A DNA stretch of 9,396 bases from Candidatus Rhabdochlamydia sp. (GTDB lineage Bacteria; Chlamydiota; Chlamydiia; Chlamydiales; Rhabdochlamydiaceae): positions 1 through 9,396 of the forward strand of contig JASHWM010000108.1 of the NCBI GenBank assembly GCA_030044075.1, given 5' to 3'. A program made the position numbers and the translations under genes. Under the pieces are notes generated by a model. It saw only the letters and a list, made by a program, of their open reading frames with translations, ran no database searches and was not told the origin of the DNA. The first letter of the stretch is position 1; each line of letters opens with the position of its first letter. Of the stretch, positions 1 through 7,820 are shown piece by piece.

Positions 1-150
1 TTTCCTGAGATCAATCTGGACGAAGTCAAACGAACACAAGGTATGAACATAACTTTTGTAACTACAGCTAAGAATGATCAAGAGTGTATTGAACTCCTCA
101 GGCAGCTTGGCTTTCCTTATAAGATTGATGAGCAAAAAGCAGGGAGATAA
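1..150 (+). CDS. rplE: 50S ribosomal protein L5, C-terminal part
   Basis: Reading from base 1 gives 49 codons and a TAA stop at 148-150; the gene starts outside the window. The text begins [18 protein letters not shown] and continues VTTAKND, then LLRQLGFPY, the usual C-terminal strand-helix pattern of L5 (compare the family's FPEIDYDKV...GLDITI..TAK). L5 binds 5S rRNA in the large-subunit central protuberance and contacts P-site tRNA. The missing part should be about 130 residues, since L5 is normally about 180. The next gene, rpsH, begins 5 nt after the stop, and its ribosome binding site lies inside the last codons of rplE. The rpsN gene that often sits between these two in other bacteria is absent. 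The assignment is secure although the gene is partial. Confidence 0.95.
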   Translation, partial: FPEINLDEVKRTQGMNITFVTTAKNDQECIELLRQLGFPYKIDEQKAGR

Positions 151-155
151 ATCAA

Positions 156-548
156 ATGGCTATTAACGATCCTATTTCAGACCTCTTGACAAGAATCAGA
201 AACGCTAAAGATGCGAAACATCGTTATGTCGACGCACCTATGTCAACAATGGTTTCAGGCATCTTGAAGGTTCTTCTTGACAAAGGCTTCATTGAAGGTT
301 TTATTCCCAATGACAACCAAAGAAAATTAAGGGTTTTCCTAAAGTATTCCGAAGGAAGACAATCTCTGATCCAAGGTCTTCGAAGAATCTCTTCCCCTGG
401 TCTTAGAAGATATATTGGATATAAGAACATTCCTTTTCTTTTAAAGGGACTTGGAACCGCAATTTTATCTACTCCACAAGGTGTTATTGATGGAGAAACT
501 GCCCGCAAGATGAAAGTAGGCGGCGAAGTATTATGTTATGTTTGGTAA
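156..548 (+). CDS. rpsH: 30S ribosomal protein S8
   Basis: The product of 130 residues matches the normal S8 length of 130-133. It opens with DPISDLLTRIRNA, the standard S8 N-terminus. Residues 98-118 (GLGTAILSTPQG, then VIDGETARK) fit the S8 family signature, and the protein ends GGEVLCYVW, where the terminal YVW is characteristic. S8 binds the central domain of 16S rRNA early in 30S assembly, and in E. coli it also represses spc-operon translation; whether that feedback exists here is not visible. The ATG at 156 is preceded by GGGAG at 142-146 with 9-nt spacing. It is the second gene of the visible run, 5 nt after rplE and 17 nt before rplF. The 'C' in LCYVW and the MDG/IDG-type loop resemble the chlamydial version as I remember it. 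Confidence 0.98.
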   Translation: MAINDPISDLLTRIRNAKDAKHRYVDAPMSTMVSGILKVLLDKGFIEGFIPNDNQRKLRVFLKYSEGRQSLIQGLRRISSPGLRRYIGYKNIPFLLKGLGTAILSTPQGVIDGETARKMKVGGEVLCYVW

Positions 549-565
549 CGGAAAGGTAGAGAAAA

Positions 566-1114
566 ATGTCAAGACTTGGTAAAACACCCATCCCGCTCCC
601 TAAGAATGTCGAAGTCAAAGTTCAAGGGAATGAAGTACAAATTAAAGGGCCTAAAGGATCATTATCTTTCCGTTTACAGGAAGGGATATCTGTTCAGGTC
701 GAAGACGGTAAACTGCTCGTAATCCAAAAAGAAGGTGTAGACCTTCCGAAGACCGTACATGGTTTTTCACGCGCTTCGCTCAACAACATGGTTGTTGGTG
801 TGTCAAATGGATTTGAAAAGAAATTAACTCTCATTGGAGTAGGTTATCGTGCTGCAGTGCAAGGAAGTATGTTAGATCTGCAGCTGGGTTTCTCTCACCC
901 GACAAAGATCCCAATTCCTTCTACTGTAAAAGTGATGGTCGATAAAAGCGTTACGATTAGCATTACAGGCACTGATAAGAAAGAAGTCGGTCAGTTTGCA
1001 GCTTCTGTAAGGGCAATGAAACCACCAGAGCCTTATAAAGGCAAGGGGATCCGATACGAAGACGAATATGTCCGCAAAAAAGCTGGAAAAGCAGCAAAAG
1101 GTAAAGCAGCATAA
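566..1114 (+). CDS. rplF: 50S ribosomal protein L6
   Basis: The 182-residue product has the usual L6 length (about 177-184). It starts MSRLGKTPIPLP, the classic L6 N-terminus. It then shows two similar beta/alpha domains, the first around residues 1-82 and the second around 83-170, with LIGVGYRA at 89-96. The C-terminal signature PEPYKGKGIRY at 154-164 is intact and is followed by a lysine/alanine tail. L6 sits near the GTPase-associated region of the large subunit by the sarcin-ricin loop. The ATG at 566 follows a purine-rich stretch (GGAAAGGTAGAG, 550-561). Gaps are 17 nt upstream to rpsH and 13 nt downstream to rplR, consistent with one transcript. Nothing unusual is seen. Confidence 0.98.
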   Translation: MSRLGKTPIPLPKNVEVKVQGNEVQIKGPKGSLSFRLQEGISVQVEDGKLLVIQKEGVDLPKTVHGFSRASLNNMVVGVSNGFEKKLTLIGVGYRAAVQGSMLDLQLGFSHPTKIPIPSTVKVMVDKSVTISITGTDKKEVGQFAASVRAMKPPEPYKGKGIRYEDEYVRKKAGKAAKGKAA

Positions 1115-1127
1115 ATAGGTTTAGGAT

Positions 1128-1499
1128 ATGGAAAGTAATGTACTTGAACGTAAAAGAAAACGTGCAACAAGAGCTTTAAGGGTAAGAAAACAATTACGTG
1201 GAACGCTCCAAAAGCCTCGTTTATGTGTTGTCAAATCCAACAAGCACATCACAGCTCAGCTGATCGATGACGATAGGGGAATTACTCTTGCATCCGTCAG
1301 CACGATGAGCAAGGAAATGAAAGGAAAAAAACTCGCATCGAAATCTAAGGAAGCAGCAAAGGCACTTGGATCTTCTATTGCCCAGCTCGCACTTGAGAAA
1401 CAAGTTGCGACCGTCATTTTTGACCGTGGCCCTTTTAAATATCATGGAATTGTAGCGGAACTTGCTCAAGCAGCGCGAGAAGCTGGCTTGCAGTTTTAA
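1128..1499 (+). CDS. rplR: 50S ribosomal protein L18
   Basis: The 123-residue product has the normal L18 length. It has a basic N-terminus (residues 8-25, including RKRKRATRALRVRKQLRG). The core KPRLCVVKSNKHITAQLIDD at about 29-48 binds 5S rRNA in this family. The C-terminal hallmark FDRGPFKYHG at 98-107 is followed by AREAGLQF. The combination RRALRVRK/KPRL/VVK.NKH/AQLIDD is close to the chlamydial L18 I recall and is one reason to place the window in Chlamydiota. L18 helps deliver 5S rRNA, with L5, to the central protuberance. The ATG at 1128 is preceded by TAGGTTTAGGA at 1116-1126; the Shine-Dalgarno sequence is modest. It lies between rplF and rpsE with gaps of 13 and 16 nt. Confidence 0.98.
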   Translation: MESNVLERKRKRATRALRVRKQLRGTLQKPRLCVVKSNKHITAQLIDDDRGITLASVSTMSKEMKGKKLASKSKEAAKALGSSIAQLALEKQVATVIFDRGPFKYHGIVAELAQAAREAGLQF

Positions 1500-1515
1500 C
1501 GAAGGATAAGAAGAA

Positions 1516-2016
1516 ATGTCGCAATACAACAAGACTCGAAAAGTTGAAGATTTTGATACAGAGTTCGAAGAGAAGGTTTTGTACATCAACAGATGTTCGA
1601 AAGTGGTTAAAGGGGGAAGGAAATTTAGTTTTTCTGCCCTTATTATTGTTGGAGATGGACAAGGTCATGTCGGTTTTGGTTTTGCCAAAGCAAACGAAGT
1701 ATCTGACGCTATCCGAAAAGGCACCGAAGCTGCTAAAAAGAATGTCATGTCTTTTGAAATGGAAGGGACAACAATCCCTCATGAAGTGACCGTTGAATGG
1801 GATGGAGCTAAAGTTCTTTTGAAACCCGCCCCACAAGGTACAGGTGTCATCGCTGGATCAAAAGTCCGATCTGTTCTAGAGCTCGCTGGCATTAAAGACA
1901 TCGTAAGCAAAAGCCTAGGATCTAGCAACCCACTTAACCAGGTAAGAGCGACCTTGAAAGCTTTACTTAGTTTAAAAAACAAAAGCAAAACTCTAGCGGC
2001 AAGAGGTATCCAATGA
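1516..2016 (+). CDS. rpsE: 30S ribosomal protein S5
   Basis: The 166-residue product matches the usual S5 length (about 165). [19 protein letters not shown] at 30-48 is the double-stranded-RNA-binding-like S5 domain, with the loop near GGR where spectinomycin-resistance changes occur in other bacteria. It continues [13 protein letters not shown] and [12 protein letters not shown]. The C-terminal domain contains [10 protein letters not shown] at 105-114 and [13 protein letters not shown] at 135-147. S5 supports decoding fidelity and mRNA handling in the 30S subunit. The ATG at 1516 has GAAGGA upstream at 1501-1506. The stop TGA (2014-2016) overlaps the rplO start in an ATGA, so no rpmD (L30) lies between them. 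The loop carries no obvious spectinomycin-resistance alteration that I can identify by eye. Confidence 0.98.
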   Translation: MSQYNKTRKVEDFDTEFEEKVLYINRCSKVVKGGRKFSFSALIIVGDGQGHVGFGFAKANEVSDAIRKGTEAAKKNVMSFEMEGTTIPHEVTVEWDGAKVLLKPAPQGTGVIAGSKVRSVLELAGIKDIVSKSLGSSNPLNQVRATLKALLSLKNKSKTLAARGIQ

Positions 2017-2468
2017 TTACACTTGATTCTTTAACCAACACTACACGCCCTAAAAAGAAAATTCAGAGAGTAGGAAGAGGACCTGGATCTGGACGTGGAA
2101 AAACTTCATGTCGCGGAAATAAAGGCGATAAGAGCCGTTCTGGATATAAATGCAGGCACGGGAAGGAAGGAGGCCAGCTTCCTTTGTACCGTAAGCTGCC
2201 ATGCCGCGGATTTACGAATGGTCTTTTCCGCCTTGAAGTATGTGCAATCAATTTGGACCAGATTGAAAAGCTGTATTCAAATGGAGAAACAGTTAATCTT
2301 GAAACTTTGCAGGAAAAAGGCTATGCATCGCGCAGAGTAAATGGCGGACTGAAAATTTTATCGAATGGAACGTTAACAAAGAAAGTCACCATTGAAGCTA
2401 ATTCCTTTTCAAAGGAAGCTATCGTTAAGTTAGACAAGCTTGCGATTTCCTATACAAAAATTGACTAA
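2013..2468 (+). CDS. rplO: 50S ribosomal protein L15
   Basis: The 151-residue product is normal for L15 (about 144-150). Its glycine- and arginine-rich N-terminal extension, [20 protein letters not shown] at about 20-39, threads through 23S rRNA. It is followed by SRSGY and [15 protein letters not shown] at 54-68, the standard L15 landmark. The C-terminal domain (about 72-151) contains [10 protein letters not shown] near 110-119, matching the family's 'vKiLg.G' core. The start is the ATG at 2013-2015, which shares ATGA with the rpsE stop. An AGAGG at 2002-2006 lies 6 nt upstream inside rpsE, so translation is probably coupled to S5. secY follows after 33 nt. The short segment [15 protein letters not shown] resembles chlamydial L15. 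Confidence 0.97.
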   Translation: MITLDSLTNTTRPKKKIQRVGRGPGSGRGKTSCRGNKGDKSRSGYKCRHGKEGGQLPLYRKLPCRGFTNGLFRLEVCAINLDQIEKLYSNGETVNLETLQEKGYASRRVNGGLKILSNGTLTKKVTIEANSFSKEAIVKLDKLAISYTKID

Positions 2469-2501
2469 ACCGTAAACCGTTGACTTAGCCTAAAGGCCAA
2501 A

Positions 2502-3872
2502 ATGATACAAGGTTTTTTACGAATACTTTCGATCCCTGATCTTCGTTCGAAAATTTTTTTCACATTAGCAATGTTAGTTGCTTGCCGTATTGGTGCTCAC
2601 ATACCAGTTCCAGGTATCAATGGTGATGCAGCAGTAGATTTGTTCAAATATGCAACAGGTGGCGGACAGAACCTTTTCCAGTTAATGGACGTTTTTTCTG
2701 GCGGCGCCTTTGCACATATGACGGTGATCGCTTTGGGAGTTATGCCCTACATCTCTGCTTCGATCATTATGCAACTTTTAGTTGCACTGATCCCTTCTTT
2801 ACAAAGAGAGATCAAAGAAAGCCCAGACCTTGGAAGAAGAAAAATCAGCAAATATACTAGGCTTTTTACCGTTCTTCTTGCTTTCATTCAGGCAGGGCTA
2901 TTTGGAAAATATACCTACCAGCTCAACATGACAAACCCTGGAATTGTGGTCCCGCAGATCGCTGATGTGACAATTTTTGGGTTCCCATGGCTTTTTTATC
3001 TCATTGTAATGTTCACAATGACTGCAGGAACTGTCCTGCTGATGTGGATTGGAGAACAAATTTCTGAAAAAGGGATTGGAAACGGGATCAGTTTAATCAT
3101 TACTGTAGGTATCTTGTCATCTTTGCCAAGTACGATCGGTTCTGTGATTAAACAGCTCAACCTTGACTCACAGGAACCTGGGCAGCTGACATTTTCTTCT
3201 TTAGTTGTCCTGCTTGTGGTCTTTGTTTTCATCATTATTGGAACAATCCTCATTATCCAAGGACAGAGGAAGATCCCGCTGCAATATGCAAGAAGGATTG
3301 TCGGCAGACATGAGGTGCAAGGGGGGAATGCTTATATCCCGCTCAAGATTAATTATGCAGGTGTGATCCCTGTTATTTTTGCCTCTTCTCTGCTTATGTT
3401 CCCAGCAACCCTTGGACAGTTTGTCGGACAAGGAACTTGGATTGCAAGTTTTGCAAACCTCCTTTCTCCTGGCAGCTGGGTGTACACTTTATTGTATGTT
3501 TTGTTGATCATCTTCTTTACATATTTCTGGACGGCAACACAGTTTCATCCCGAGCAGATTGCATCTGATATGAAGAAGAATGGCGCGTTCATCCCTGGGA
3601 TCAGGCAAGGAAAACCTACTCAGGAATTTTTAGAACAGACCATGAATCGCATCACTTTCTCAGGCGCCCTGTTTTTAGCCCTGATTGCCGTGATGCCTAC
3701 CATTATAGGAAATGTTTTAAGAGTGGATGCCTCTATTAGCTACTTTTTTGGAGGAACGTCCCTTTTGATCTTAGTTGGCGTTGTGCTCGATACGACTAAA
3801 CAGATCGAGTCCCACCTGCTGATGAAGAGATATGACGGTTTTATGAAACGAGGAAAAGTGACAGGACGTTAG
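2502..3872 (+). CDS. secY: Preprotein translocase subunit SecY
   Basis: SecY is the channel subunit of the SecYEG complex in the inner membrane, through which SecA pushes unfolded proteins. The product has 456 residues (family about 430-460) and about ten hydrophobic segments. Landmarks in order: [17 protein letters not shown] at 5-21, then the pore-entry motif AHIPVPGIN (32-40), [10 protein letters not shown] (61-70, plug region) and [15 protein letters not shown] (77-91, SecY signature 1). Next come [17 protein letters not shown] (181-197, signature 2), the basic cytosolic loop [12 protein letters not shown] (254-265), and a last membrane helix near [14 protein letters not shown] (417-430). 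The basic C-terminus [11 protein letters not shown] is typical. The ATG at 2502 is preceded by AAAGG at 2492-2496. adk, map, infA and rpmJ, which often follow secY elsewhere, are absent; rpsM comes next. Confidence 0.98.
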   Translation: MIQGFLRILSIPDLRSKIFFTLAMLVACRIGAHIPVPGINGDAAVDLFKYATGGGQNLFQLMDVFSGGAFAHMTVIALGVMPYISASIIMQLLVALIPSLQREIKESPDLGRRKISKYTRLFTVLLAFIQAGLFGKYTYQLNMTNPGIVVPQIADVTIFGFPWLFYLIVMFTMTAGTVLLMWIGEQISEKGIGNGISLIITVGILSSLPSTIGSVIKQLNLDSQEPGQLTFSSLVVLLVVFVFIIIGTILIIQGQRKIPLQYARRIVGRHEVQGGNAYIPLKINYAGVIPVIFASSLLMFPATLGQFVGQGTWIASFANLLSPGSWVYTLLYVLLIIFFTYFWTATQFHPEQIASDMKKNGAFIPGIRQGKPTQEFLEQTMNRITFSGALFLALIAVMPTIIGNVLRVDASISYFFGGTSLLILVGVVLDTTKQIESHLLMKRYDGFMKRGKVTGR

Positions 3873-3922
3873 AACCGTCTGTTCTTAATAAATTTTAAAA
3901 AATTGTTTGCAATTTTCGGAGC

Positions 3923-3951
3923 TTGAGTTTTAACAAAGCTTCTGGTAGATT
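3923..3951 (+). promoter_or_regulatory. Weak candidate promoter ahead of rpsM
   Basis: The 109-nt gap between secY and rpsM is by far the longest inside the cluster. It contains TTGAGT (3923-3928), 17 nt, then TAGATT (3946-3951), each matching 4 of 6 consensus sigma-70 positions. Transcription would start near 3958, about 24 nt before the rpsM ATG. The match is modest for AT-rich DNA, so this is a suggestion only. It would allow the rpsM-rpsK-rpoA-rplQ block to be boosted separately. Confidence 0.22.
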
Positions 3952-3969
3952 GCTGGTACTTTTTAAAAA

Positions 3970-3973
3970 AGGA
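3970..3973 (+). promoter_or_regulatory. Ribosome binding site deciding the rpsM start
   Basis: AGGA within AAAAAAGGAAA lies 8 nt before the ATG at 3982. An in-frame TTG at 3976 is too close to it (2 nt) to be used, so the ATG is the start. Confidence 0.75.
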
Positions 3974-3981
3974 AATTGATT

Positions 3982-4350
3982 ATGCCACGAGTGATTGGGA
4001 TAGACATCCCAGACAACAAAAGATTGGAAATAAGCTTAACCTACATCTATGGGATCGGAAGACGACTCTCAAATGATATTATTGCTAAGCTTGGACTTGA
4101 TCCGAATATGAGAGCCCACAAACTGACTGAAGACGAAATCGCTAAAATCAACCAGATCCTCCAATCTGAGTATGTTGTAGAAGGTGATCTGCGTAGAAAG
4201 GTCCAGAATGACATTAAGCGACTGATCAGCATCCATTCTTACCGAGGAATGAGACATCGTTTGAGCTTGCCTGCGCGTGGACAAAGAACGCGTACAAATG
4301 CCCGTACGAGAAAAGGTAAGAGAAAAACGGTCGCTAACAAGAAAAAATAA
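3982..4350 (+). CDS. rpsM: 30S ribosomal protein S13
   Basis: The 122-residue product begins [10 protein letters not shown] and continues [11 protein letters not shown] (17-27), the helix-hairpin-helix N-terminal region of S13. RGMRHR is at 88-93, and the C-terminal signature [17 protein letters not shown] spans 96-112, followed by a lysine tail that reaches towards the P site. S13 lies in the 30S head and contacts P-site tRNA and the L5 bridge. I chose the ATG at 3982 because MPR is the universal S13 start, the spacing to AGGA fits, and the length equals that of chlamydial S13 (122). It opens the second block of the cluster, 109 nt after secY, and rpsK follows in the same reading frame after 24 nt. 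Confidence 0.98.
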   Translation: MPRVIGIDIPDNKRLEISLTYIYGIGRRLSNDIIAKLGLDPNMRAHKLTEDEIAKINQILQSEYVVEGDLRRKVQNDIKRLISIHSYRGMRHRLSLPARGQRTRTNARTRKGKRKTVANKKK

Positions 4351-4360
4351 GAATTAAAAG

Positions 4361-4365
4361 AGGAG
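4361..4365 (+). promoter_or_regulatory. Ribosome binding site for the UUG start of rpsK
   Basis: AGGAG lies 9 nt before the TTG at 4375. No ATG or GTG is available in this frame between the rpsM stop (4348-4350) and the conserved S11 core, so this site supports the UUG start. Confidence 0.8.
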
Positions 4366-4374
4366 TCCTTAGCC

Positions 4375-4794
4375 TTGGCAAAGATAGAAAACCCAAAGAC
4401 TGCTGTAAAAAAACCAACTGTAAAAGCTCGCAAGAAGAACATACGATCTGTACCGAGCGGCGTCGCACATGTGAAGTCAACTTTTAATAATACAATTGTG
4501 TCGATTACTGACCCATCGGGGAATGTGATCTCCTGGGCATCAGGAGGAAAAGCGAATTTTTCAGGTTCACGCAAGTCCTCAGCTTTTGCTGCGACTGTTG
4601 CTGCTCAAGAAGCTGGCAAAGAAGCGATGAACTACGGAATGAAAGAAGTTGAGGTCAATTTAAAAGGGCCAGGAGCTGGTCGTGAATCAGCAGTAAGGGG
4701 ATTGCAAAGTGCGGGTCTTGTGATCACGCTTATTCGTGATACAACTCCAGTACCTCATAACGGATGCCGTCCAAGAAAGAGACGCCGCGTCTAA
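4375..4794 (+). CDS. rpsK: 30S ribosomal protein S11, UUG start
   Basis: The 139-residue product is slightly longer than the usual 129-132. The lysine-rich N-terminal tail (1-22) is followed by the S11 core: VHVK-like [16 protein letters not shown] (31-46), [10 protein letters not shown] (49-58), [11 protein letters not shown] (64-74), [14 protein letters not shown] (97-110) and the invariant C-terminus [16 protein letters not shown] (124-139). S11 forms the 30S platform near the E-site mRNA and contacts S7 and S18. The frame has no ATG or GTG before the core. The only plausible start is TTG at 4375, with AGGAG 9 nt upstream; the next in-frame Met is at residue 85, deep inside the domain. The upstream frame is closed by the rpsM stop 24 nt away. 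A weak start codon on a ribosomal protein gene is unusual and may tune its output. Confidence 0.96.
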   Translation: MAKIENPKTAVKKPTVKARKKNIRSVPSGVAHVKSTFNNTIVSITDPSGNVISWASGGKANFSGSRKSSAFAATVAAQEAGKEAMNYGMKEVEVNLKGPGAGRESAVRGLQSAGLVITLIRDTTPVPHNGCRPRKRRRV

Positions 4795-4824
4795 TTAAGT
4801 ACTATAGTTAATAGGAGAGCATTC

Positions 4825-5922
4825 ATGGCAGTTAAGTATGGTAAATTTGAATTACCAACAAAAATCAAGACAGATGAGACCTCTCGCAAAGTCAATTTCG
4901 TCCGTTTTATCGCCGAGCCTTTTGAAAGAGGGTTTGGCCATACGGTGGGAAATGCGTTGCGCAGGGTCATGTTGAGTTCTTTGGAATCTCCTGCGATCAT
5001 TTCGGTTCGTATTGAAGGCGTTCCACATGAGTACATGGCGATTGAAGGTGTGATCGAAGACATGACTCATATTGTATTAAATTTGAAAAATGCTTTGCTC
5101 CGCAAAGTCCCAGAAGACGATGAAGCAAGGTCGCGCGACCCAAAAGTCGTCACAACTGTAATTGACATTAGCGCAGATCAGATTGAGAAAACAGGCGGAC
5201 AGTACCATGTGACTTTAAAAGATCTCGCAGGACATTCTGAATTTGAAGTTGTCAATCCTGAGCTTGTGATCTTTACGGTGACGAAACCTATGGTCAAGAA
5301 AGTTGACCTGAAAGTTGCGATCGGAAGAGCGTATGTCCCTTCAGAAAGACATATGATCCTCGACAAGCACGTGGACGAAATTATCATCGATTCCGCGTTT
5401 TCTCCAGTCCGTCTTGTAAATTACTATGTAGAGAACACCCGTGTCGGACAAGATACCGACTTCGATCGTTTGATCCTTGATGTCTCAACTGATGGTAGAA
5501 TTTCTCCAGAAGAAGCTCTATCATTTGCTACACAGATCGGAATTTTACACTTTGAAGTGTTTAGAGAGATCCACCTGAAGCCGCTCTCGTTCGACCACGG
5601 TGAGATCGAAACAAACACAGACCGTGATAGTTTAATGGCAAAACTTGCTTTGAAGATTAATGAAATTGAACTCTCTGTACGTTCTACAAATTGCCTTGCT
5701 GGAGCGAACATTGAGACAATTGCCGAGCTTGTTGTGATGCCTGAAATGGAAATGCTCCGCTTTAGAAATTTTGGTAAAAAATCCCTGTCTGAAATTAAGA
5801 CGAAACTCGAAGAAATGGGCTTAAGTTTAGGAATGGACTTGAGCAAGCTTGGCATCACAAGGGACAACGTGCGGCAGGTGATTGCGGATTATATGAATGA
5901 AAAATCAGGAAAAGAAGTATGA
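4825..5922 (+). CDS. rpoA: DNA-directed RNA polymerase alpha subunit
   Basis: Alpha dimerises to nucleate RNA polymerase assembly, and its C-terminal domain reads UP elements and activators. The product has 365 residues (family about 310-380). The N-terminal domain shows [20 protein letters not shown] (33-52) and [13 protein letters not shown] (68-80), the standard dimer and beta/beta' contact motifs. The linker falls near 250-275. The C-terminal domain begins near [10 protein letters not shown]. Its DNA-binding residues are retained: Arg286 and Asn289 (E. coli R265, N268) and Asn315, Gly317, Lys319, Ser320 and Glu323 in [12 protein letters not shown]-element recognition is therefore expected to work. 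The ATG at 4825 has AGGAG at 4813-4817, 7 nt away. The stop overlaps the rplQ start (ATGA). The gene lies 30 nt after rpsK, as in the alpha operon of other bacteria. Confidence 0.98.
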   Translation: MAVKYGKFELPTKIKTDETSRKVNFVRFIAEPFERGFGHTVGNALRRVMLSSLESPAIISVRIEGVPHEYMAIEGVIEDMTHIVLNLKNALLRKVPEDDEARSRDPKVVTTVIDISADQIEKTGGQYHVTLKDLAGHSEFEVVNPELVIFTVTKPMVKKVDLKVAIGRAYVPSERHMILDKHVDEIIIDSAFSPVRLVNYYVENTRVGQDTDFDRLILDVSTDGRISPEEALSFATQIGILHFEVFREIHLKPLSFDHGEIETNTDRDSLMAKLALKINEIELSVRSTNCLAGANIETIAELVVMPEMEMLRFRNFGKKSLSEIKTKLEEMGLSLGMDLSKLGITRDNVRQVIADYMNEKSGKEV

Positions 5923-6347
5923 GACACAGAAAGCATACATTTAAACTAGGGCGAACATCTTCCCACAATCGTTGTATGATAGCCAACATGTTGAAAGCAC
6001 TCATCGAACATGAGCGTATCGAAACGACTGTGACAAAAGCGAAGGAACTGCGTCGCCATGCAGACAAAATGGTTACTTTGGCAAAGAAAAATACTCTGGC
6101 AACCCGCCGCAAGGCAATCGCCGAGATGATGATTTCTTTCAACCCATTGACTAGTAAAGAACTGAAAGAAGTAAAGAAAGGTGACCTTTCTTCTTACAAT
6201 ACCGATCGAAAAGTTGTCGGCAAACTGTTCGGAACACTGTCGCAAAGATTTGCAAATCGCAATGGCGGTTATACACGTATTGTCAAGCTTGCAAATCGTG
6301 TTGGTGATAGTGCTGACATTTGCGTGATCGAGTACCTCCCACAGTAA
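5919..6347 (+). CDS. rplQ: 50S ribosomal protein L17
   Basis: The 142-residue product starts [20 protein letters not shown], the conserved L17 opening, followed by [15 protein letters not shown] (23-37), [17 protein letters not shown] (41-57) and [15 protein letters not shown] (116-130). Compared with E. coli L17 (127 residues) it carries extra sequence around 73-97 ([20 protein letters not shown]...). I recall a similar stretch in chlamydial L17 (about 141 residues), which supports the phylum call. L17 lies near the peptide exit of the 50S subunit. The ATG at 5919 overlaps the rpoA stop by four bases, with AGGA at 5907-5910, so translation is likely coupled to rpoA. It is the last gene of the cluster; a strong terminator starts 11 nt after its stop. 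Confidence 0.98.
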   Translation: MRHRKHTFKLGRTSSHNRCMIANMLKALIEHERIETTVTKAKELRRHADKMVTLAKKNTLATRRKAIAEMMISFNPLTSKELKEVKKGDLSSYNTDRKVVGKLFGTLSQRFANRNGGYTRIVKLANRVGDSADICVIEYLPQ

Positions 6348-6358
6348 TTCTTTATTTT

Positions 6359-6397
6359 AAAGGGCATGTCTTTTCTTTAGTAATGACATGCCCTTTT
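6359..6397 (+). terminator. Rho-independent terminator ending the ribosomal cluster
   Basis: AAAGGGCATGTC (6359-6370) is exactly complementary to GACATGCCCTTT (6385-6396), a perfect 12-bp stem with a 14-nt loop. It is followed by T-rich sequence (TTTTCGTTTTTAT, starting within the right arm). The minus-strand side has no T-tract, so it works for + strand transcripts only. It separates rplQ from the gap promoter region. Confidence 0.93.
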
Positions 6398-6432
6398 CGT
6401 TTTTATCATATTCATTTTCTGGAAGTTCCTCA

Positions 6433-6444
6433 GCCTATATAGGC
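6433..6444. promoter_or_regulatory. 12-bp perfect palindrome upstream of the gap promoter
   Basis: GCCTATATAGGC is a perfect inverted repeat with no spacer, ending 11 nt before the candidate -35 box at 6456 and followed by GTTTTTT. A dimeric regulator could bind here. As a hairpin it would give only a 4-bp stem, so it is a poor terminator. The function is inferred from position only. Confidence 0.3.
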
Positions 6445-6455
6445 GTTTTTTATCC

Positions 6456-6484
6456 TTGTCGTGAATCCTAAAACTTTGTATGAT
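6456..6484 (+). promoter_or_regulatory. Candidate sigma-70/sigma-66-type promoter for gap
   Basis: TTGTCG (6456-6461), a 17-nt spacer and TATGAT (6479-6484) match 4 of 6 and 5 of 6 consensus positions with ideal spacing. Transcription would start near 6491, giving a gap leader of about 240 nt. This is the best promoter-like match I found between the terminator and gap; weaker AT-rich matches closer to gap (TATATT, TATTAT near 6696-6710) lack a -35 partner. Confidence 0.5.
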
Positions 6485-6490
6485 TTTCGC

Positions 6491-7737
<1,247 letters not shown>

Positions 7738-7740
7738 AAC

Positions 7741-7770
7741 TTGCCTATATTCTAATATTTCACCTATAAA
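7741..7770 (+). promoter_or_regulatory. Candidate promoter for the unknown gene at 7821
   Basis: TTGCCT (7741-7746), an 18-nt spacer and TATAAA (7765-7770) match 4 of 6 and 5 of 6 consensus positions, directly after the gap stop. Transcription would start near 7777, about 44 nt before the GTG start. The region is AT-rich, so a chance match is possible. Confidence 0.4.
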
Positions 7771-7809
7771 AAAGTATCTCGATATACGGTAAGAAAAAAA
7801 TTTAAAGAC

Positions 7810-7813
7810 GGGA
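7810..7813 (+). promoter_or_regulatory. Ribosome binding site supporting the GTG start at 7821
   Basis: GGGA (in ACGGGAAAG) lies 7 nt before the GTG at 7821. The next in-frame Met is at residue 144, beyond the conserved-looking N-terminal part, which supports the GTG. Confidence 0.6.
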
Positions 7814-7820
7814 AAGATCA

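Noticed and set aside
1435..1836. Long minus-strand frames across rplR, rpsE, rpoA and other core genes
   Set aside because: They lie antisense to clearly conserved ribosomal, secY and rpoA genes, show no family motifs and are expected shadows.
3899..3916. AAAATTG/CAATTTT stem as a terminator after secY
   Set aside because: Only 7 pairs with a single G-C pair and no T-tract after it; too weak.
3976..3981. TTG at 3976 as the rpsM start
   Set aside because: It is too close to the AGGA site; S13 begins universally with MPR, at the ATG 3982.
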